Part shown: positions 25,009 through 35,411 of the stretch, piece after piece
How positions within the stretch are numbered: position 1 is the first letter of the stretch
Layout: each line of letters starts with the position of its first letter
NCBI GenBank assembly: GCA_017536555.1
Contig: JAFXHE010000009.1
Location: 55,118-119,117 of the forward strand
Direction of reading: 5' to 3'
DNA length: 64,000 bases
Origin: Alistipes sp.
GTDB taxonomy: Bacteria; Bacteroidota; Bacteroidia; Bacteroidales; Rikenellaceae
Made by a program: the position numbers and the translations under genes
The notes under the pieces: generated by a model
Seen by the model: only the letters and a program-made list of their open reading frames with translations
The model's database searches: none
Told to the model about the DNA's origin: nothing

Positions 25009-27246
25009 TTATTTCAGCTCAAAGCTCTCTTTGAGGCGAATATCTGCCGATGATGCACCCACAAGTACCTTAAACTCGCCACTCTCGGCAACCCACTCGG
25101 CTACGCGGTCATCGTAGAACGATAGTGCTGTACGGTCTATCACAAAGCTGACCTCCTTGCTCTCGCCAGCCTGCAGCTCCACCTTCTCGAAGCCCTTAAG
25201 CTCCTTTTTGGGACGTGGCAGTGATGATTTGCTGTCTGCGATATAGAGCTGCACGACCTCTTTGCCAGCTCTGTCACCGCTATTTGTCACAGTGAGTGTC
25301 ACGGTGAGTGTGTCGTTACCGTGCTCTGCATCGTGGTATATCTCGTTGCTGCTCAGGCGCAAATCGCTGTACTCAAACTTCGTGTAGCTCAAGCCGTGAC
25401 CAAAGGCAAAGAGTGGCTTTGTGCCACGCTTCTCGAAGCCGCGATAGCCTACAAAGATGTCGTCGTGGTAGTATACCTTCTTGGGGTTGGGGAATGTTGC
25501 ACCGTCGGCGTGTGCAGGGTAGTCCTTGAGTTTTGCACCAAAGGTGAATGGTAGCTTACCGCTGGGGTTGACCTCGCCTGCAAGGATGCGTGCAATGGCG
25601 TTACCTGCCTCCGAGCCGAGATACCACGCCTGAACAACAGACTCTACCTTGTTTAGCCACGGCATCTCCACGGCATTACCCGAGATAAGTACCACAGTGA
25701 GGTTGTTGGTGGCATCGGCAAGAGCCTCAATAACGCTATTCTGGTTATATGGTAGTGCAAGCTGTGTGCGGTCGGCACCCTCGCAATCCTGCTTCTCGCT
25801 CTTGTTTAAGCCGCCAATAAATACTACGTGGTCGACGCTCTTGGCAAGCTCCACTGCTTCGTCGATGAGCTGTTTCGGGGAACGCTTATCTTGAAGATTC
25901 TGACCCGTCTCGACACCGTTATAGCTACCTGTGACATCGCCAACATAGCCACGTGCATAGATGATGTCGGCCTTATTTGCGTAGTAGTTGTCGATACCCT
26001 CAAGAGGCGAGCACTCGTGTTGCACCTTGAGCGATGAGCTGCCGCCACCCACGGTCATCATCTTTATAGCGTTCTCGCCCACTACGAGTATGCGCTTGGC
26101 ATCTGCGGCAATGGGGAGGTTGTTGTTCTTGTTGTGTAGTAGCACGATACCCTCTTCGCCGATGCGACGTGCCGCCTCGGTGTGAGCCTCCGAGCACATT
26201 GCACCATAGGGCTTGTCGAGGTTCATAGCTGTACGGAATGTGAGACGCAATACGCGGCGCACCTTCTCATCAAGCTCCTCGGTGCCTACCTCGCCGCACT
26301 CAATCTTCTCAAGGTAGGGTAGAGCCATATAGTACATATCATAGGCGTTGCTTGCGCCCTCGCGTAGACCATCTGTCCACGAGCCAAACTCAAGATCAAG
26401 TCCACCTGTTATGGCCTCGTCAGTGGAGTGCGTGCCGCCCCAGTCTGAAATTACAACACCGTCGAAGCCCCACTCCTGCTTAAGTATCTTATTGAGTAGT
26501 CTGTCATTATGGCAGGCATAAGTGCCACGATAGAGGTTGTATGAGCCCATTATGCTCCAAGCCTTACCGCGCTCAACAGCAGCCTTGAAAGCGGGAAGAT
26601 ATATCTCATATAGTGCGCGGTCACTTAAGTCTACGTCAACGCTATGGCGGTGAAGCTCCTCATTGTTTAGAGCATAGTGCTTAACGCAGGCTGCTACGCC
26701 CTGACGCTGTACGCCGACAATATAGGGCACTACCATCTCGCTTGCAAGGTACGGATCCTCGCCCATATACTCAAAGTTGCGACCACATAATGGCGTGCGG
26801 TAGATGTTGACACCTGGGCCAAGCAGCACATCCTTATCGCGGAAGCGTGCCTCCTCACCTATAGAGACACCATAAAGCTCTGCTATATCTCGGTTCCAGG
26901 TTGCAGCGAGGCAGGTGAGTGCTGGGTACGCCGTGCAAGAGTCATTTGTCCAGCGCGCCTGATCCCACTCATCCCATAACACCTCGGGGCGTATGCCGTG
27001 AGGGCCATCGGTACACCATATCTCGGCGATGCCGAGGCGCGGAACACCTGGTGACGAGAATTTAGATTGTGCGTGAATTATAGCAATCTTCTCCTTAAGG
27101 GTCATACGTGCAAGAGCATCTTCAACACGCTCCTCAATGTCCGCATCGGGGTCAAGGTATATGGGTCTGGTTGATCGTTGTGGGGATGTTGCCATTGCCG
27201 TAAATAGGGTTGCAATGGCGATAATAGTTGTAAAAATATGCCTCAT
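25009..27246 (-). CDS. Glycoside hydrolase family 3 beta-glucosidase-like enzyme, secreted
   Basis: 745 residues with an N-terminal signal peptide (MRHIFTTIIAIATLFTAMAT). GH3 architecture: TIM barrel (about 40-350) with the catalytic nucleophile Asp268 in GVVISDWGGTHS and substrate residues in 'CVKHYALNNEE' (188-198); an alpha/beta sandwich (about 370-600) with 'GEEGIVLLHNKNNNLP' and 'VVFIGGLNKSEKQDCEGADRTQLALP'; and a fibronectin type III-like C-terminus (about 650-745) ending 'VGASSADIRLKESFEL'. Beta-glucosidases and beta-xylosidases share this layout, so the sugar cannot be told from sequence. It stands alone with its own promoter; no SusC/SusD pair is nearby. Confidence 0.92.
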   Translation of the reverse strand: MRHIFTTIIAIATLFTAMATSPQRSTRPIYLDPDADIEERVEDALARMTLKEKIAIIHAQSKFSSPGVPRLGIAEIWCTDGPHGIRPEVLWDEWDQARWTNDSCTAYPALTCLAATWNRDIAELYGVSIGEEARFRDKDVLLGPGVNIYRTPLCGRNFEYMGEDPYLASEMVVPYIVGVQRQGVAACVKHYALNNEELHRHSVDVDLSDRALYEIYLPAFKAAVERGKAWSIMGSYNLYRGTYACHNDRLLNKILKQEWGFDGVVISDWGGTHSTDEAITGGLDLEFGSWTDGLREGASNAYDMYYMALPYLEKIECGEVGTEELDEKVRRVLRLTFRTAMNLDKPYGAMCSEAHTEAARRIGEEGIVLLHNKNNNLPIAADAKRILVVGENAIKMMTVGGGSSSLKVQHECSPLEGIDNYYANKADIIYARGYVGDVTGSYNGVETGQNLQDKRSPKQLIDEAVELAKSVDHVVFIGGLNKSEKQDCEGADRTQLALPYNQNSVIEALADATNNLTVVLISGNAVEMPWLNKVESVVQAWYLGSEAGNAIARILAGEVNPSGKLPFTFGAKLKDYPAHADGATFPNPKKVYYHDDIFVGYRGFEKRGTKPLFAFGHGLSYTKFEYSDLRLSSNEIYHDAEHGNDTLTVTLTVTNSGDRAGKEVVQLYIADSKSSLPRPKKELKGFEKVELQAGESKEVSFVIDRTALSFYDDRVAEWVAESGEFKVLVGASSADIRLKESFELK

Positions 27247-27287
27247 AACTTATTGTTGTTTTATCGGGTTTAGATCAATACTCCCTA

Positions 27288-27318
27288 CAAATATACTAAC
27301 TATTTATTTAATAAACAA
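27288..27318 (-). promoter_or_regulatory. Promoter of the GH3 gene
   Basis: Minus strand: CTTG (27315-27318), 19-base spacer, TATATTTG (27288-27295), 42 bases upstream of the start. Confidence 0.65.
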
Positions 27319-27404
27319 GTAAACCGAGAGTGGTGGGTGGTTGGGCGGGTTGTCGGAAGGTTAGCTGGATGTGTGGCTGGGGGACAGATATTGGCGGCTG
27401 AATA

Positions 27405-28346
27405 TCAGCGTAGTGCATCACCCTGTTGGGCGTTAAGTGTGGTGAGACGCTCTATAACCATACTCCGCATCGTATCGGGGCGTATGCCACCAAGCGGAGA
27501 GTGTAGCACGAGGTTGTGTGGAGCTGTGCTCACAAATCTGTCAACGGCGATGTCAGAGTTGAGGTGTCGCAGAATATCGACAAGGAGGTCGGCATAGATC
27601 TCGGCGTTGAGGCTGTTATAGAAGCTAAATCGCTCGGGATGGTCGAGCCACTCCGTAGCTATGGCTGTGCCGCGATATATCTGCAATTGGTGGAATTTTA
27701 TATAGTTGATACCAAGTGAGTTAATTTTTAATATACTCTCTAAAATATGTGCGTGGTCGTCGAAAGGTAGCCCGAGGATAAGGTGTGCGCCAACATCAAT
27801 ACCACGTTCACGCGTAAGAGCTATGGCGCGCTGTGCTGTGACAAAGGTATGGTGGCGATTTATGTGGCGTAGCGTATCGTCGTTAGTCGACTCGATGCCA
27901 TACTCTATAGCAACGTATCTGTTATGCGACAAATGCTCCAAAAGGTCGAGCTTTTCGGAAGTGATGCAATCGGGGCGTGTGCCTACGATAATGCCCTTAA
28001 TGGCGGGGTGTGCCAATGCTTCGCTATATATCTCTTCGAGTCTATCTGCTGAAGCATAAGTATTTGTACCTGTCTGAAAATATGCAAGATATGTGTCGGC
28101 AGTGCGTCGACGCGCTGCGTGAAAGTGCAGTGCGCTATCAATCTGTTGTGTAATGGTTGATGGCTGCTCTTTGTATGCAGGACTAAATGCCTTGTCAAGA
28201 CAAAAAGTGCAACCACCGTGTGCTATAGTGCCGTCGCGGTTGGGACAGCCCAAATGGGCATCAATGGCGAGCTTCTGCACGCGCCCACCCATTCTGCGCC
28301 GCATTGCGGAGCCGTAGTCGTTATAGCGCAGATGAGGGGTGTGCAT
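27405..28346 (-). CDS. YhcC-type radical SAM protein (TIGR01212 family)
   Basis: 313 residues beginning 'HLRYNDYGSAMRRRMGGRVQKLAIDAHLGCPNRDGTIAHGGCTFC'. The radical SAM cysteines are spaced as in the YhcC family (C-P-N-R-D-G ... G-G-C-x-F-C) rather than the plain C-x3-C-x2-C. 'YFQTGTNTYASADRLEEIYSEAL', 'GTRPDCI' and 'IEYGIESTNDDTLRHINRHHTF' follow as in Elp3/MiaB-like barrels. Substrate unknown; a role in RNA or metabolite modification is often guessed for relatives but not shown here. It follows tsaD by 9 bases on the same strand, suggesting cotranscription. Confidence 0.85.
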   Translation of the reverse strand: MHTPHLRYNDYGSAMRRRMGGRVQKLAIDAHLGCPNRDGTIAHGGCTFCLDKAFSPAYKEQPSTITQQIDSALHFHAARRRTADTYLAYFQTGTNTYASADRLEEIYSEALAHPAIKGIIVGTRPDCITSEKLDLLEHLSHNRYVAIEYGIESTNDDTLRHINRHHTFVTAQRAIALTRERGIDVGAHLILGLPFDDHAHILESILKINSLGINYIKFHQLQIYRGTAIATEWLDHPERFSFYNSLNAEIYADLLVDILRHLNSDIAVDRFVSTAPHNLVLHSPLGGIRPDTMRSMVIERLTTLNAQQGDALR

Positions 28347-28355
28347 ACCGTCTGT

Positions 28356-29381
28356 TTAGAGGTCTGATAGGCGTGCCACGGGCGATATGTCCAGCGAGCT
28401 TATCTCGCCATTTAGGTAGCGGTAGTAGCCCGCAGTGGCTATCATAGCAGCATTATCTGTGGTAAATTTCAGCTCGGGGAGGAATGTGCGCCAGCCACGA
28501 CGTCGTCCCGCCTCGATGATGCCGTTGCGCAGTCCCGAGTTGGCAGATACGCCACCTGCAATAGCGATATCCTTAATGCCTGTTGATTTTGAGGCTTTTA
28601 CGAGCTTATCGAGGAGTATCTCAACTATTGTGCGCTGTAACGATGCACAGAGGTCGGCTTTATGCGTCTCTACAAAGTCGGGGTTCTCCTTTACAGCGTC
28701 GCGCAGCGTGTAGAGAAACGATGTCTTGAGACCCGAGAATGAGTAGTCGAATTCGCCCTCCACGTGGGGCTTTGCAAACTTAAAAGCGGAGCTGTCACCC
28801 TCCTTTGCCAAGCGGTCAATGACAGGGCCGCCAGGGTAGGGTAACCCCATAACCTTTGCACACTTGTCGAAGGCCTCGCCTGCGGCATCGTCAATGGTTG
28901 TGCCAATAATCTCCATCTCGGTAGGAGAGTCTACACGTACAATCTGTGTGTGTCCGCCACTTACAAGTAGACACAAGAATGGGAAGTCGGGGTGCGGAAG
29001 CTCTCTGTCGGGCAGATCCACGAAGTGCGACAAGATGTGTCCTTGCAGGTGGTTAACCTCTACTAACGGGATGTTGTTGGCGATGGATAATCCTTTGGCA
29101 AATGAGACACCTACGAGTAGTGAGCCGAGTAGACCTGGGCCGCGCGTGAACGCTATGGCATCTACTTTGTCGATGGTTATGGCAGCCTCACGTAGTGCGG
29201 TGTCGACAACGGGGATGATGTTCTGCTGATGTGCACGCGACGCAAGCTCGGGAATCACACCTCCATACTTTTGGTGCACTGCCTGTGAGGCAATTACGTT
29301 TGAGAGCAGCGTGCGGTTGCGGATAACAGCAGCCGAGGTGTCGTCGCAAGATGACTCTATGCCAAGAATTGTAATGTCCAT
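28356..29381 (-). CDS. tsaD: tRNA N6-adenosine threonylcarbamoyltransferase TsaD
   Basis: TsaD attaches threonylcarbamoyl to A37 of ANN-decoding tRNAs, with TsaB, TsaC and TsaE. 341 residues (usual 335-345). It begins 'ILGIESSCDDTSAAVI', has the metal-binding His pair in 'VNHLQGHILSHF' (H-x3-H), 'CLLVSGGHTQIV', 'DDAAGEAFDKCAKVMGLPYPGGP' and 'IAGGVSANSGLR' near the C-terminus, all canonical. Divergent from tamB across a 90-base intergenic region. It probably leads a two-gene unit with the radical SAM gene. Confidence 0.97.
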   Translation of the reverse strand: MDITILGIESSCDDTSAAVIRNRTLLSNVIASQAVHQKYGGVIPELASRAHQQNIIPVVDTALREAAITIDKVDAIAFTRGPGLLGSLLVGVSFAKGLSIANNIPLVEVNHLQGHILSHFVDLPDRELPHPDFPFLCLLVSGGHTQIVRVDSPTEMEIIGTTIDDAAGEAFDKCAKVMGLPYPGGPVIDRLAKEGDSSAFKFAKPHVEGEFDYSFSGLKTSFLYTLRDAVKENPDFVETHKADLCASLQRTIVEILLDKLVKASKSTGIKDIAIAGGVSANSGLRNGIIEAGRRRGWRTFLPELKFTTDNAAMIATAGYYRYLNGEISSLDISPVARLSDL

Positions 29382-29471
29382 AAATGAACTATTTTTTGTT
29401 AATTTTTTTCTATTTTAATAGAAAAATTATTACTTTTGTAAGTTAATTGCAGTAAAACAATCAAAGTTTCA

Positions 29472-32400
29472 ATGCGCAAAGTTACAAAAATATTGGCAAA
29501 GGTGCTATCGATACTCATTTTGTTATCGATATTTTTGCCTGTGGGCGTAACTTTGTTCCTCAGTATTGAGACCGTGCAGAACTTTGTTGTGAGCAAGGCT
29601 GCCAAGTTTGCCACCGAGTTGCTTGGGGCGGAGGTCTCTATCGGGCGTATCAACATAGACCTCTTCTCGCGCGTGCACGTCCGCGACTTCTACGTCGAGG
29701 ATTATGAGCGCGATACGCTGCTATATGTCAATGATGTGCGTGCTCGCCTAATTGGTTTTAATACAGCCGAGTCGGGTCTGCGTATCCACAATGCACAGCT
29801 TAATGGCGGTAAGTTCTGCCTGCGCGAGATGGAGTCGGGTGAGCTAAATGTGCGTCCCATAGTGCAGAAGATGACAAAGCAGGGGGGTAGCAAGAGTGAT
29901 TTCAAGCTGTTTATAGATAACATCGAGGCGGAGGGCGTTGAGTTCTGCTATGAGCGTCTTAACCCGCGCAACCCCGAGTACGGTATGGACTACTACCATA
30001 TGCATATCTACGATATTGCTACGGATATCGAGAACTTCTCGGTAGTAAAGGGGCGTGTCGAGGGTAGTATCTCCAACCTATCAGCGAGGGAGCGTAGCGG
30101 TCTGTTGCTCGACGACCTATCGTGCTTTGTATATATTGACCGCGGACTTATCGGTTTTGAAAAGTTGAAGGTTGCAACACCCAATTCGGTGATATCTATC
30201 CCGAGTATAACCCTTGACGGTGGTGGCGATTGGGCGACATACAAGGATTATATCAACTGTGTGCGTATGGCAGGTGTTGTTGAGGATACTGTGGTGTCGA
30301 CAGATGATATAGCCTACTTTGCCCCAGCTATGCGTGAGTGGAAAACAGAGCTTGTTGCGGTGAATGCTACGTTTGAGGGTGTTGTGAGCGACTTTGAGGG
30401 AGTGTTGCATAGCGCAAAACTTGGCGAGCGCAGCTCTGTGGCTGCAGATTTTCATATCAAGGGGCTCCCCGACTGGCGGAATACACACTATGGCGTTAAA
30501 CTGGAGGATGTACGCCTATACTCTACGGATGTCATCCCCGTTGTTACAAACGTTGTAAATAAGCCTCTGCCACGAAATGTGATGGATATCATCAAGCGCG
30601 TTACGTGGCTCAATATGAATGCCACGTTTGATGGTAAGTTGTCAGCCTTCAAGGTCAATGCCAATATGCGCAGCTCGGCGGGTGATGTCAAGACGGATGT
30701 CGCAATCAGCCGCAAGCGTGAAGGATATGCCGTCAAGGGTGATGTAGTCACAGATAACCTCGGTGTAGGTCATCTGCTCAATCAGAAGAACATACATACG
30801 CTCGATACGCGCGCCACAGCCGATGTGCTGGTGGGTAAGGCGGGGATTGTGGGTAGTGCGCAAGCCGACATCGAGAGTATTGGCATTGGTGCAAACAGAT
30901 ATTCGGGCATTGGTGTCACTGCGACGATAGATGGCTCGGAGTACTCTGTGAGTGTAGCCTCGGAGGATAACAACCTCGGCTTCAGCCTCGATGACCATAG
31001 CTATATCAAGCTCTCTGATGAGGAGTTTGCTTGCAATCTGCTCTTCAGAGATGTGCGTGCCGACCTGCACGCGCTGGGTATCAATAAGCGCGATACGCTT
31101 TCGGTGCTCTCTGCCGACCAGATATTTGTAGAGGCACAGGGTGCTACTATTGAGCAGATGAGTGGAGTGTTGAGCCTATCGGGCGTGCGGTATATCTACC
31201 CCGCGGAGGAGCTTAAGACCGACCTTATAAATGCCACAGTAGAGGATATAGATGGCAATAAGTCGATACTTCTCGATACGGAGTTCTTCGATATGGCGTA
31301 TATGAGCGACCTCGACTATAAGCAGAGCATCGACTTTATCCTCAAGACACTCAAGACATACGTGCCTATAATGTATGATGCAAATGTTGAGTATGATGTG
31401 CCGACAAGGGGCAGTGGTATCTCAATGGCACTGCTCACTGATGCACGAGATGATCGTGTTGAGGCATTGCTGCGTGCGATAAACCCGAAACTTATCATCG
31501 CCCCCAATACGCGTGCCGACTTTACCTACGTCGCCGACACAGAGAAGCTGTCATTGAGACTCGATTCCGAGGTGCTGGAGTATGCGGGTGTGATGATGGA
31601 GAATGCAGCCATAGATATAAACAATATCAACCGCGACTCCCTTGCAATACAGGTGCGCTCGTCGTCGATATCGAGTGGCAGCACACCGTTAATGACCAAC
31701 TTTAGCATCAGAGGTGGCACGTGCAGAAATCGCTTGGGCTTGCGGGCAACATTTCGGGATAGTGTTGAACATCGCGAGGGTAACCTTGATCTGAATGCTC
31801 TGTTTGGTCGTGATAGGGTTACGGGGCGTAGCTCGATACGTGTCAACAACCTGACATCGACGTATACCACCCGCCAACAGCGTTGGGAGGCTATGTCGCG
31901 TGGTATAGATATCGACTCATCGCGCATAAGTATCCACGACTTGCATCTTACGGGTGTCGATGTGAATACGGGTGGTGGTGTGCAGCGACTCACTGTCGAT
32001 GGCGTTATGTCGCGCTCGCGCAATGACTCGATACGTCTCAACCTCGATAACTTCGACCTATCACCCCTGTCGGCACTTGTCAAGCGTTGGGGCTATGATT
32101 TTAGGGCGCGTTCCAATGGCTATGTATCTGTGAAATCGGCACTCAAGGGGCAGGCTGTAGATGCGCAGATACGCCTCGACTCAATAGCTGTGAATGGTGC
32201 GCGTACCAACTCGCAGCTAATATCGTCAAAGTGGGATTTTGTGCGTGATCGTGCCTATGTGCTTGTCAGCGATACGAAGCGTCAGGATACAGTTATCCGT
32301 GGCTACTATCAGCCTACGGGTAAGCGTTATCTTGCCAATGCGAAGATTGACGGCGTGCCGATGTCGCTAATATCGCCCTTCCTCACGGGCATAATCTCCG

Positions 32401-34091
32401 ATATCGAAGGCACAGCAGATGTAGATGTAAGCATTGAGGGGGCTGGTCGTCAGGCGAAGCTCAGTGGTGGTGCTACGGTGGACTCGTTGGGTGCTACGGT
32501 GGACTACCTCCAGACGCGATATACAGCCCCGCGAGGTAGTGTTAAGGTTGAGAATAACCATATCATAGCCGATAAGATACCAGTCTTCGATGTCGAGGGT
32601 CACGAGGGTCACTTCTCGATGGATCTCAGCCTCGAGAAGATTGATAATGTCACGTACGACATTGATATAGGCGTTAAGGATATGCTTGTTATGGATATCG
32701 ACGAGAACGAGAACGACTACTTCTATGGTCATGTCTACGCCTCGGGCGATGCCCACTTTAAGGGCGATAAGTTGAGTATGAAGATGGATATTGAGGCTAC
32801 GTCGGGCAATAACTCCACCTTCTATATGCCGTTGTCGGGTAAGGAGAATGCCTCGTATGCCGACTTTGTGCGCTTCAAGGAGCCAGAGAAGGAGAAGAGT
32901 GACTCGTCGTATATCGCACAACGTCGTAAGGCTAATGAGCGTCAGCGGCGTACAACAAGCGATATAAGCAGCATCCTCGATATTGAGATGAATATGAACG
33001 TGCAACCCAACACGGAGATACAGCTCGTCTTTGACCCCACTGTGGGCGATGCTATCAAGGCACGTGGCTCGGGTCAGTTGACACTGCATATGGTGCCCAA
33101 GACGGGGACTATGGAGATGTCGGGACTATATACCATCACCGAGGGTACATATCTGTTTACGTTGCAGAATATCATCAACAAGAAGTTTGTTGTTGAGCCT
33201 GGCTCGTCGATATTATGGTCTGGCGACCCGCTGGATGCTGTGCTTAACATCAACGCCATATATAATACCAAGGCATCGCTCAAGCCACTTATAGGTAATT
33301 CGTTGCGTGGTGTCGATATGTCAAGAACGGTGCCTGTGGAGTGCTATATCATCCTCACAGATAATCTAATGTCGCCTACGGTGACCTTTGATATCAAGGT
33401 GCCAAATGCTGCGCCCGAGATACAGACGGTTATACAGTCGGCATTGAATGACCAGCAGGCTATCGCTACACAGATGTTCTGGCTGTTGGCAGCAGGAACA
33501 TTCTCCGCCGAGGATACTGGAGCTATGGGTGCTACCATATCTGCTACAACAGGCTTTGAGCTGTTGTCAAACCAGTTGAGTAACTGGCTGTCGGGTGACA
33601 ACTATAATGTTACGTTGCGTTATAGACCGCGTACGGAGCTCTCTGGCGACGAGGTGGATTTGGGTGTCTCTACGAGCTTATGGGATGACCGCCTTATAAT
33701 CGAGCTGGAGGGTGGTTATCTGTCGGATGCCTCGGCGCAGGCTACCGAGAATGCTTCGAACTTTGTTGGCGAGGCGTTCATTACGTGGCTTATAGACCCT
33801 GATGGCTCGTTGCGTTTTAGAGGTTTCACACAGACCATTGACCGCTATGGCGAGAACCAGGGTATGCAGGAGGCTGGTATGGGTCTCTATTATAGCGAGA
33901 GCTTCAACACCTTCAAGGATCTTGGACAGAGCCTTAAGCGTCACTTTGTAACGCCCGAGATGGAGGCGGAGCAGATGCAGCGTCGCCAGAAGCGCGAGGA
34001 GCGTCGCCTGAAGAACAATGGCGCGGAGAGTGCCGATGAGGTCGATGTTGAGGGTGTGCAGGAGCTTCTTGAAGATGCGGTCATAGAGTAG
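29472..34091 (+). CDS. tamB: TamB/DUF490-family inter-membrane protein
   Basis: A 1539-residue AsmA/TamB-like protein. It has an N-terminal membrane anchor (about 8-32, LAKVLSILILLSIFLPVGVTLFLSI), a long beta-rich middle predicted to form a lipid-carrying groove, and the C-terminal DUF490 domain (about 1080-1480) with 'LTLHMVPKTGTMEMSGLYTITEGTYLFTLQNIINKKFVVEPGSSILWSGDPLDAVLNINAIY', the characteristic TamB block. The end is charged (RRQKREERRLKN). TamB bridges inner and outer membranes and is implicated in phospholipid transport and outer-membrane protein assembly. Followed 111 bases later by exbB-exbD-tonB on the same strand. Confidence 0.92.
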   Translation: MRKVTKILAKVLSILILLSIFLPVGVTLFLSIETVQNFVVSKAAKFATELLGAEVSIGRINIDLFSRVHVRDFYVEDYERDTLLYVNDVRARLIGFNTAESGLRIHNAQLNGGKFCLREMESGELNVRPIVQKMTKQGGSKSDFKLFIDNIEAEGVEFCYERLNPRNPEYGMDYYHMHIYDIATDIENFSVVKGRVEGSISNLSARERSGLLLDDLSCFVYIDRGLIGFEKLKVATPNSVISIPSITLDGGGDWATYKDYINCVRMAGVVEDTVVSTDDIAYFAPAMREWKTELVAVNATFEGVVSDFEGVLHSAKLGERSSVAADFHIKGLPDWRNTHYGVKLEDVRLYSTDVIPVVTNVVNKPLPRNVMDIIKRVTWLNMNATFDGKLSAFKVNANMRSSAGDVKTDVAISRKREGYAVKGDVVTDNLGVGHLLNQKNIHTLDTRATADVLVGKAGIVGSAQADIESIGIGANRYSGIGVTATIDGSEYSVSVASEDNNLGFSLDDHSYIKLSDEEFACNLLFRDVRADLHALGINKRDTLSVLSADQIFVEAQGATIEQMSGVLSLSGVRYIYPAEELKTDLINATVEDIDGNKSILLDTEFFDMAYMSDLDYKQSIDFILKTLKTYVPIMYDANVEYDVPTRGSGISMALLTDARDDRVEALLRAINPKLIIAPNTRADFTYVADTEKLSLRLDSEVLEYAGVMMENAAIDINNINRDSLAIQVRSSSISSGSTPLMTNFSIRGGTCRNRLGLRATFRDSVEHREGNLDLNALFGRDRVTGRSSIRVNNLTSTYTTRQQRWEAMSRGIDIDSSRISIHDLHLTGVDVNTGGGVQRLTVDGVMSRSRNDSIRLNLDNFDLSPLSALVKRWGYDFRARSNGYVSVKSALKGQAVDAQIRLDSIAVNGARTNSQLISSKWDFVRDRAYVLVSDTKRQDTVIRGYYQPTGKRYLANAKIDGVPMSLISPFLTGIISDIEGTADVDVSIEGAGRQAKLSGGATVDSLGATVDYLQTRYTAPRGSVKVENNHIIADKIPVFDVEGHEGHFSMDLSLEKIDNVTYDIDIGVKDMLVMDIDENENDYFYGHVYASGDAHFKGDKLSMKMDIEATSGNNSTFYMPLSGKENASYADFVRFKEPEKEKSDSSYIAQRRKANERQRRTTSDISSILDIEMNMNVQPNTEIQLVFDPTVGDAIKARGSGQLTLHMVPKTGTMEMSGLYTITEGTYLFTLQNIINKKFVVEPGSSILWSGDPLDAVLNINAIYNTKASLKPLIGNSLRGVDMSRTVPVECYIILTDNLMSPTVTFDIKVPNAAPEIQTVIQSALNDQQAIATQMFWLLAAGTFSAEDTGAMGATISATTGFELLSNQLSNWLSGDNYNVTLRYRPRTELSGDEVDLGVSTSLWDDRLIIELEGGYLSDASAQATENASNFVGEAFITWLIDPDGSLRFRGFTQTIDRYGENQGMQEAGMGLYYSESFNTFKDLGQSLKRHFVTPEMEAEQMQRRQKREERRLKNNGAESADEVDVEGVQELLEDAVIE

Positions 34092-34202
34092 CGGGCGGCA
34101 ATAGATTGAGGTTGTAGCGCGTTACAAGGATGGAGAATAGAGCAGATACGGACAACAAATTGAGTAAAACGAAAAAATAATAACTAAAACATTACTTACA
34201 TT

Positions 34203-34964
34203 ATGATTAAACTATTGACTACTACCACGGCGACAGCTGTGGAGGGTGCCGAGGGTCTCGCTTCGGCGCAGATTGACTCATTGGCATTGGCACAACAGGC
34301 GGCGACAGCAGCGGCTGCCGAGAGCGCAGAGACACTATCTATCGGCTTTTGGGACTTGTTCCTTGGTGGTGGATGGCTTATGTGGGTGCTTGTGGCACTT
34401 GCAGGTGTTATGATATTTATCTTCGTGGAGCGTTTCATCGCAATACGTAAGGCAACAACTCTCGACAACAACTTTATGAACCGTATACGCGACTATATTT
34501 CGGAGGGTAATATCTCTACGGCTATTGATCTTTGTCGTCGAACTAACTCGCCTGTGGCACGTATGATTGAGAAGGGTATTGAGCGTATTGGTCGCCCTAT
34601 GAGCGATATTCAGTCGGCAATAGAGAATGTGGCAAATGTTGAGGTTGCCAAGCTCGAGGCGGGTCTTCCTACGCTTGCTTCAATATCTGGTGGTGCTCCG
34701 ATGATTGGTTTCTTGGGTACGGTAGTAGGTATGGTGCAGGTGTTTATAGATATGTCAGCAAATCAGTCTGGCGGCATCGAGATTCAGCAGTTATCATCGG
34801 GTATGTACGTAGCGATGATTACCACTGTGGGTGGTCTTATCGTGGGTATTCCCGCATACTTCGCACACAACTACCTTGTGGCACGTATCGAGAAACTAAT
34901 CTTTAGAATGGAGGCTACGACAATCGCCTTTATGGATATTTTGAACCAGCCCGTACAAAAATAG
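34203..34964 (+). CDS. exbB: ExbB/TolQ-type proton channel subunit
   Basis: 253 residues of the MotA/TolQ/ExbB family, which with ExbD uses the proton gradient to energise TonB. An alanine-rich N-terminal leader (about 1-45) precedes transmembrane helix 1 (about 56-78, GGGWLMWVLVALAGVMIFIF). The family core is 'VANVEVAKLEAGLPTLASISGGAPMIGFLGTVVGMVQVFIDM' (about 141-182) and 'SSGMYVAMITTVGGLIVGIPAYFAHN' (about 199-224), giving helices 2 and 3. Gap to exbD is 6 bases. The proximity to a TonB-like protein and ExbD favours ExbB over TolQ. Confidence 0.93.
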   Translation: MIKLLTTTTATAVEGAEGLASAQIDSLALAQQAATAAAAESAETLSIGFWDLFLGGGWLMWVLVALAGVMIFIFVERFIAIRKATTLDNNFMNRIRDYISEGNISTAIDLCRRTNSPVARMIEKGIERIGRPMSDIQSAIENVANVEVAKLEAGLPTLASISGGAPMIGFLGTVVGMVQVFIDMSANQSGGIEIQQLSSGMYVAMITTVGGLIVGIPAYFAHNYLVARIEKLIFRMEATTIAFMDILNQPVQK

Positions 34965-34970
34965 TGATAT

Positions 34971-35411
34971 ATGGCAATTAAACGTACATCGAAGGTAGAT
35001 TCGTCGTTCTCTTCATCGTCGATGACCGACCTTATATTCCTGCTTCTGATATTTATGGTGTTGGCAACAACTATGATCAACCCCAATAACTCTGTGAAGC
35101 TAACATTGCCGTCGTCATCAAGTGAGGAGGGTGATCCCTCTGTGATATCGCTATCTGTTGTTGGTGATGCCGCAAGTGAGTCGGGCTATCTCTATGTCAT
35201 CAACGGCAAGGAGGAGTATCACGAGGTGTCGGAGGTGGCTGGAGCGTTGCGCCTACACTACGACAAGTATGCTATGCGCCCTGCAGAGGAGCAGCCATAC
35301 ATATCGTTGCGTTGTGACGAGAAGGTTACGGTGGATGCTCTGGTTGAGATTATTGACCTTACACGAGACGAGAATTACAAAATGGTGCTTGCCACCAAAG
35401 AGAAGAGATAA
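34971..35411 (+). CDS. exbD: ExbD/TolR-type biopolymer transport protein
   Basis: 146 residues: short basic cytoplasmic tail, one transmembrane helix (about 17-39) in 'SSMTDLIFLLLIFMVLATTMI', with the functionally essential Asp of ExbD/TolR at residue about 20 (M-T-D-L-I-F), then a periplasmic domain (about 45-146) including 'VINGKEEYHEVSEVAGALRLHYD' and 'RCDEKVTVDALVEIIDLTRDENYKMVLATK'. It forms the proton-driven motor with ExbB. The stop codon and the start of the next gene overlap as TAATG. Confidence 0.93.
   Translation: MAIKRTSKVDSSFSSSSMTDLIFLLLIFMVLATTMINPNNSVKLTLPSSSSEEGDPSVISLSVVGDAASESGYLYVINGKEEYHEVSEVAGALRLHYDKYAMRPAEEQPYISLRCDEKVTVDALVEIIDLTRDENYKMVLATKEKR

Noticed and set aside
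34092-34202. 16-codon ORF before exbB
   Set aside because: Short, lysine-rich and without support; within a leader region.
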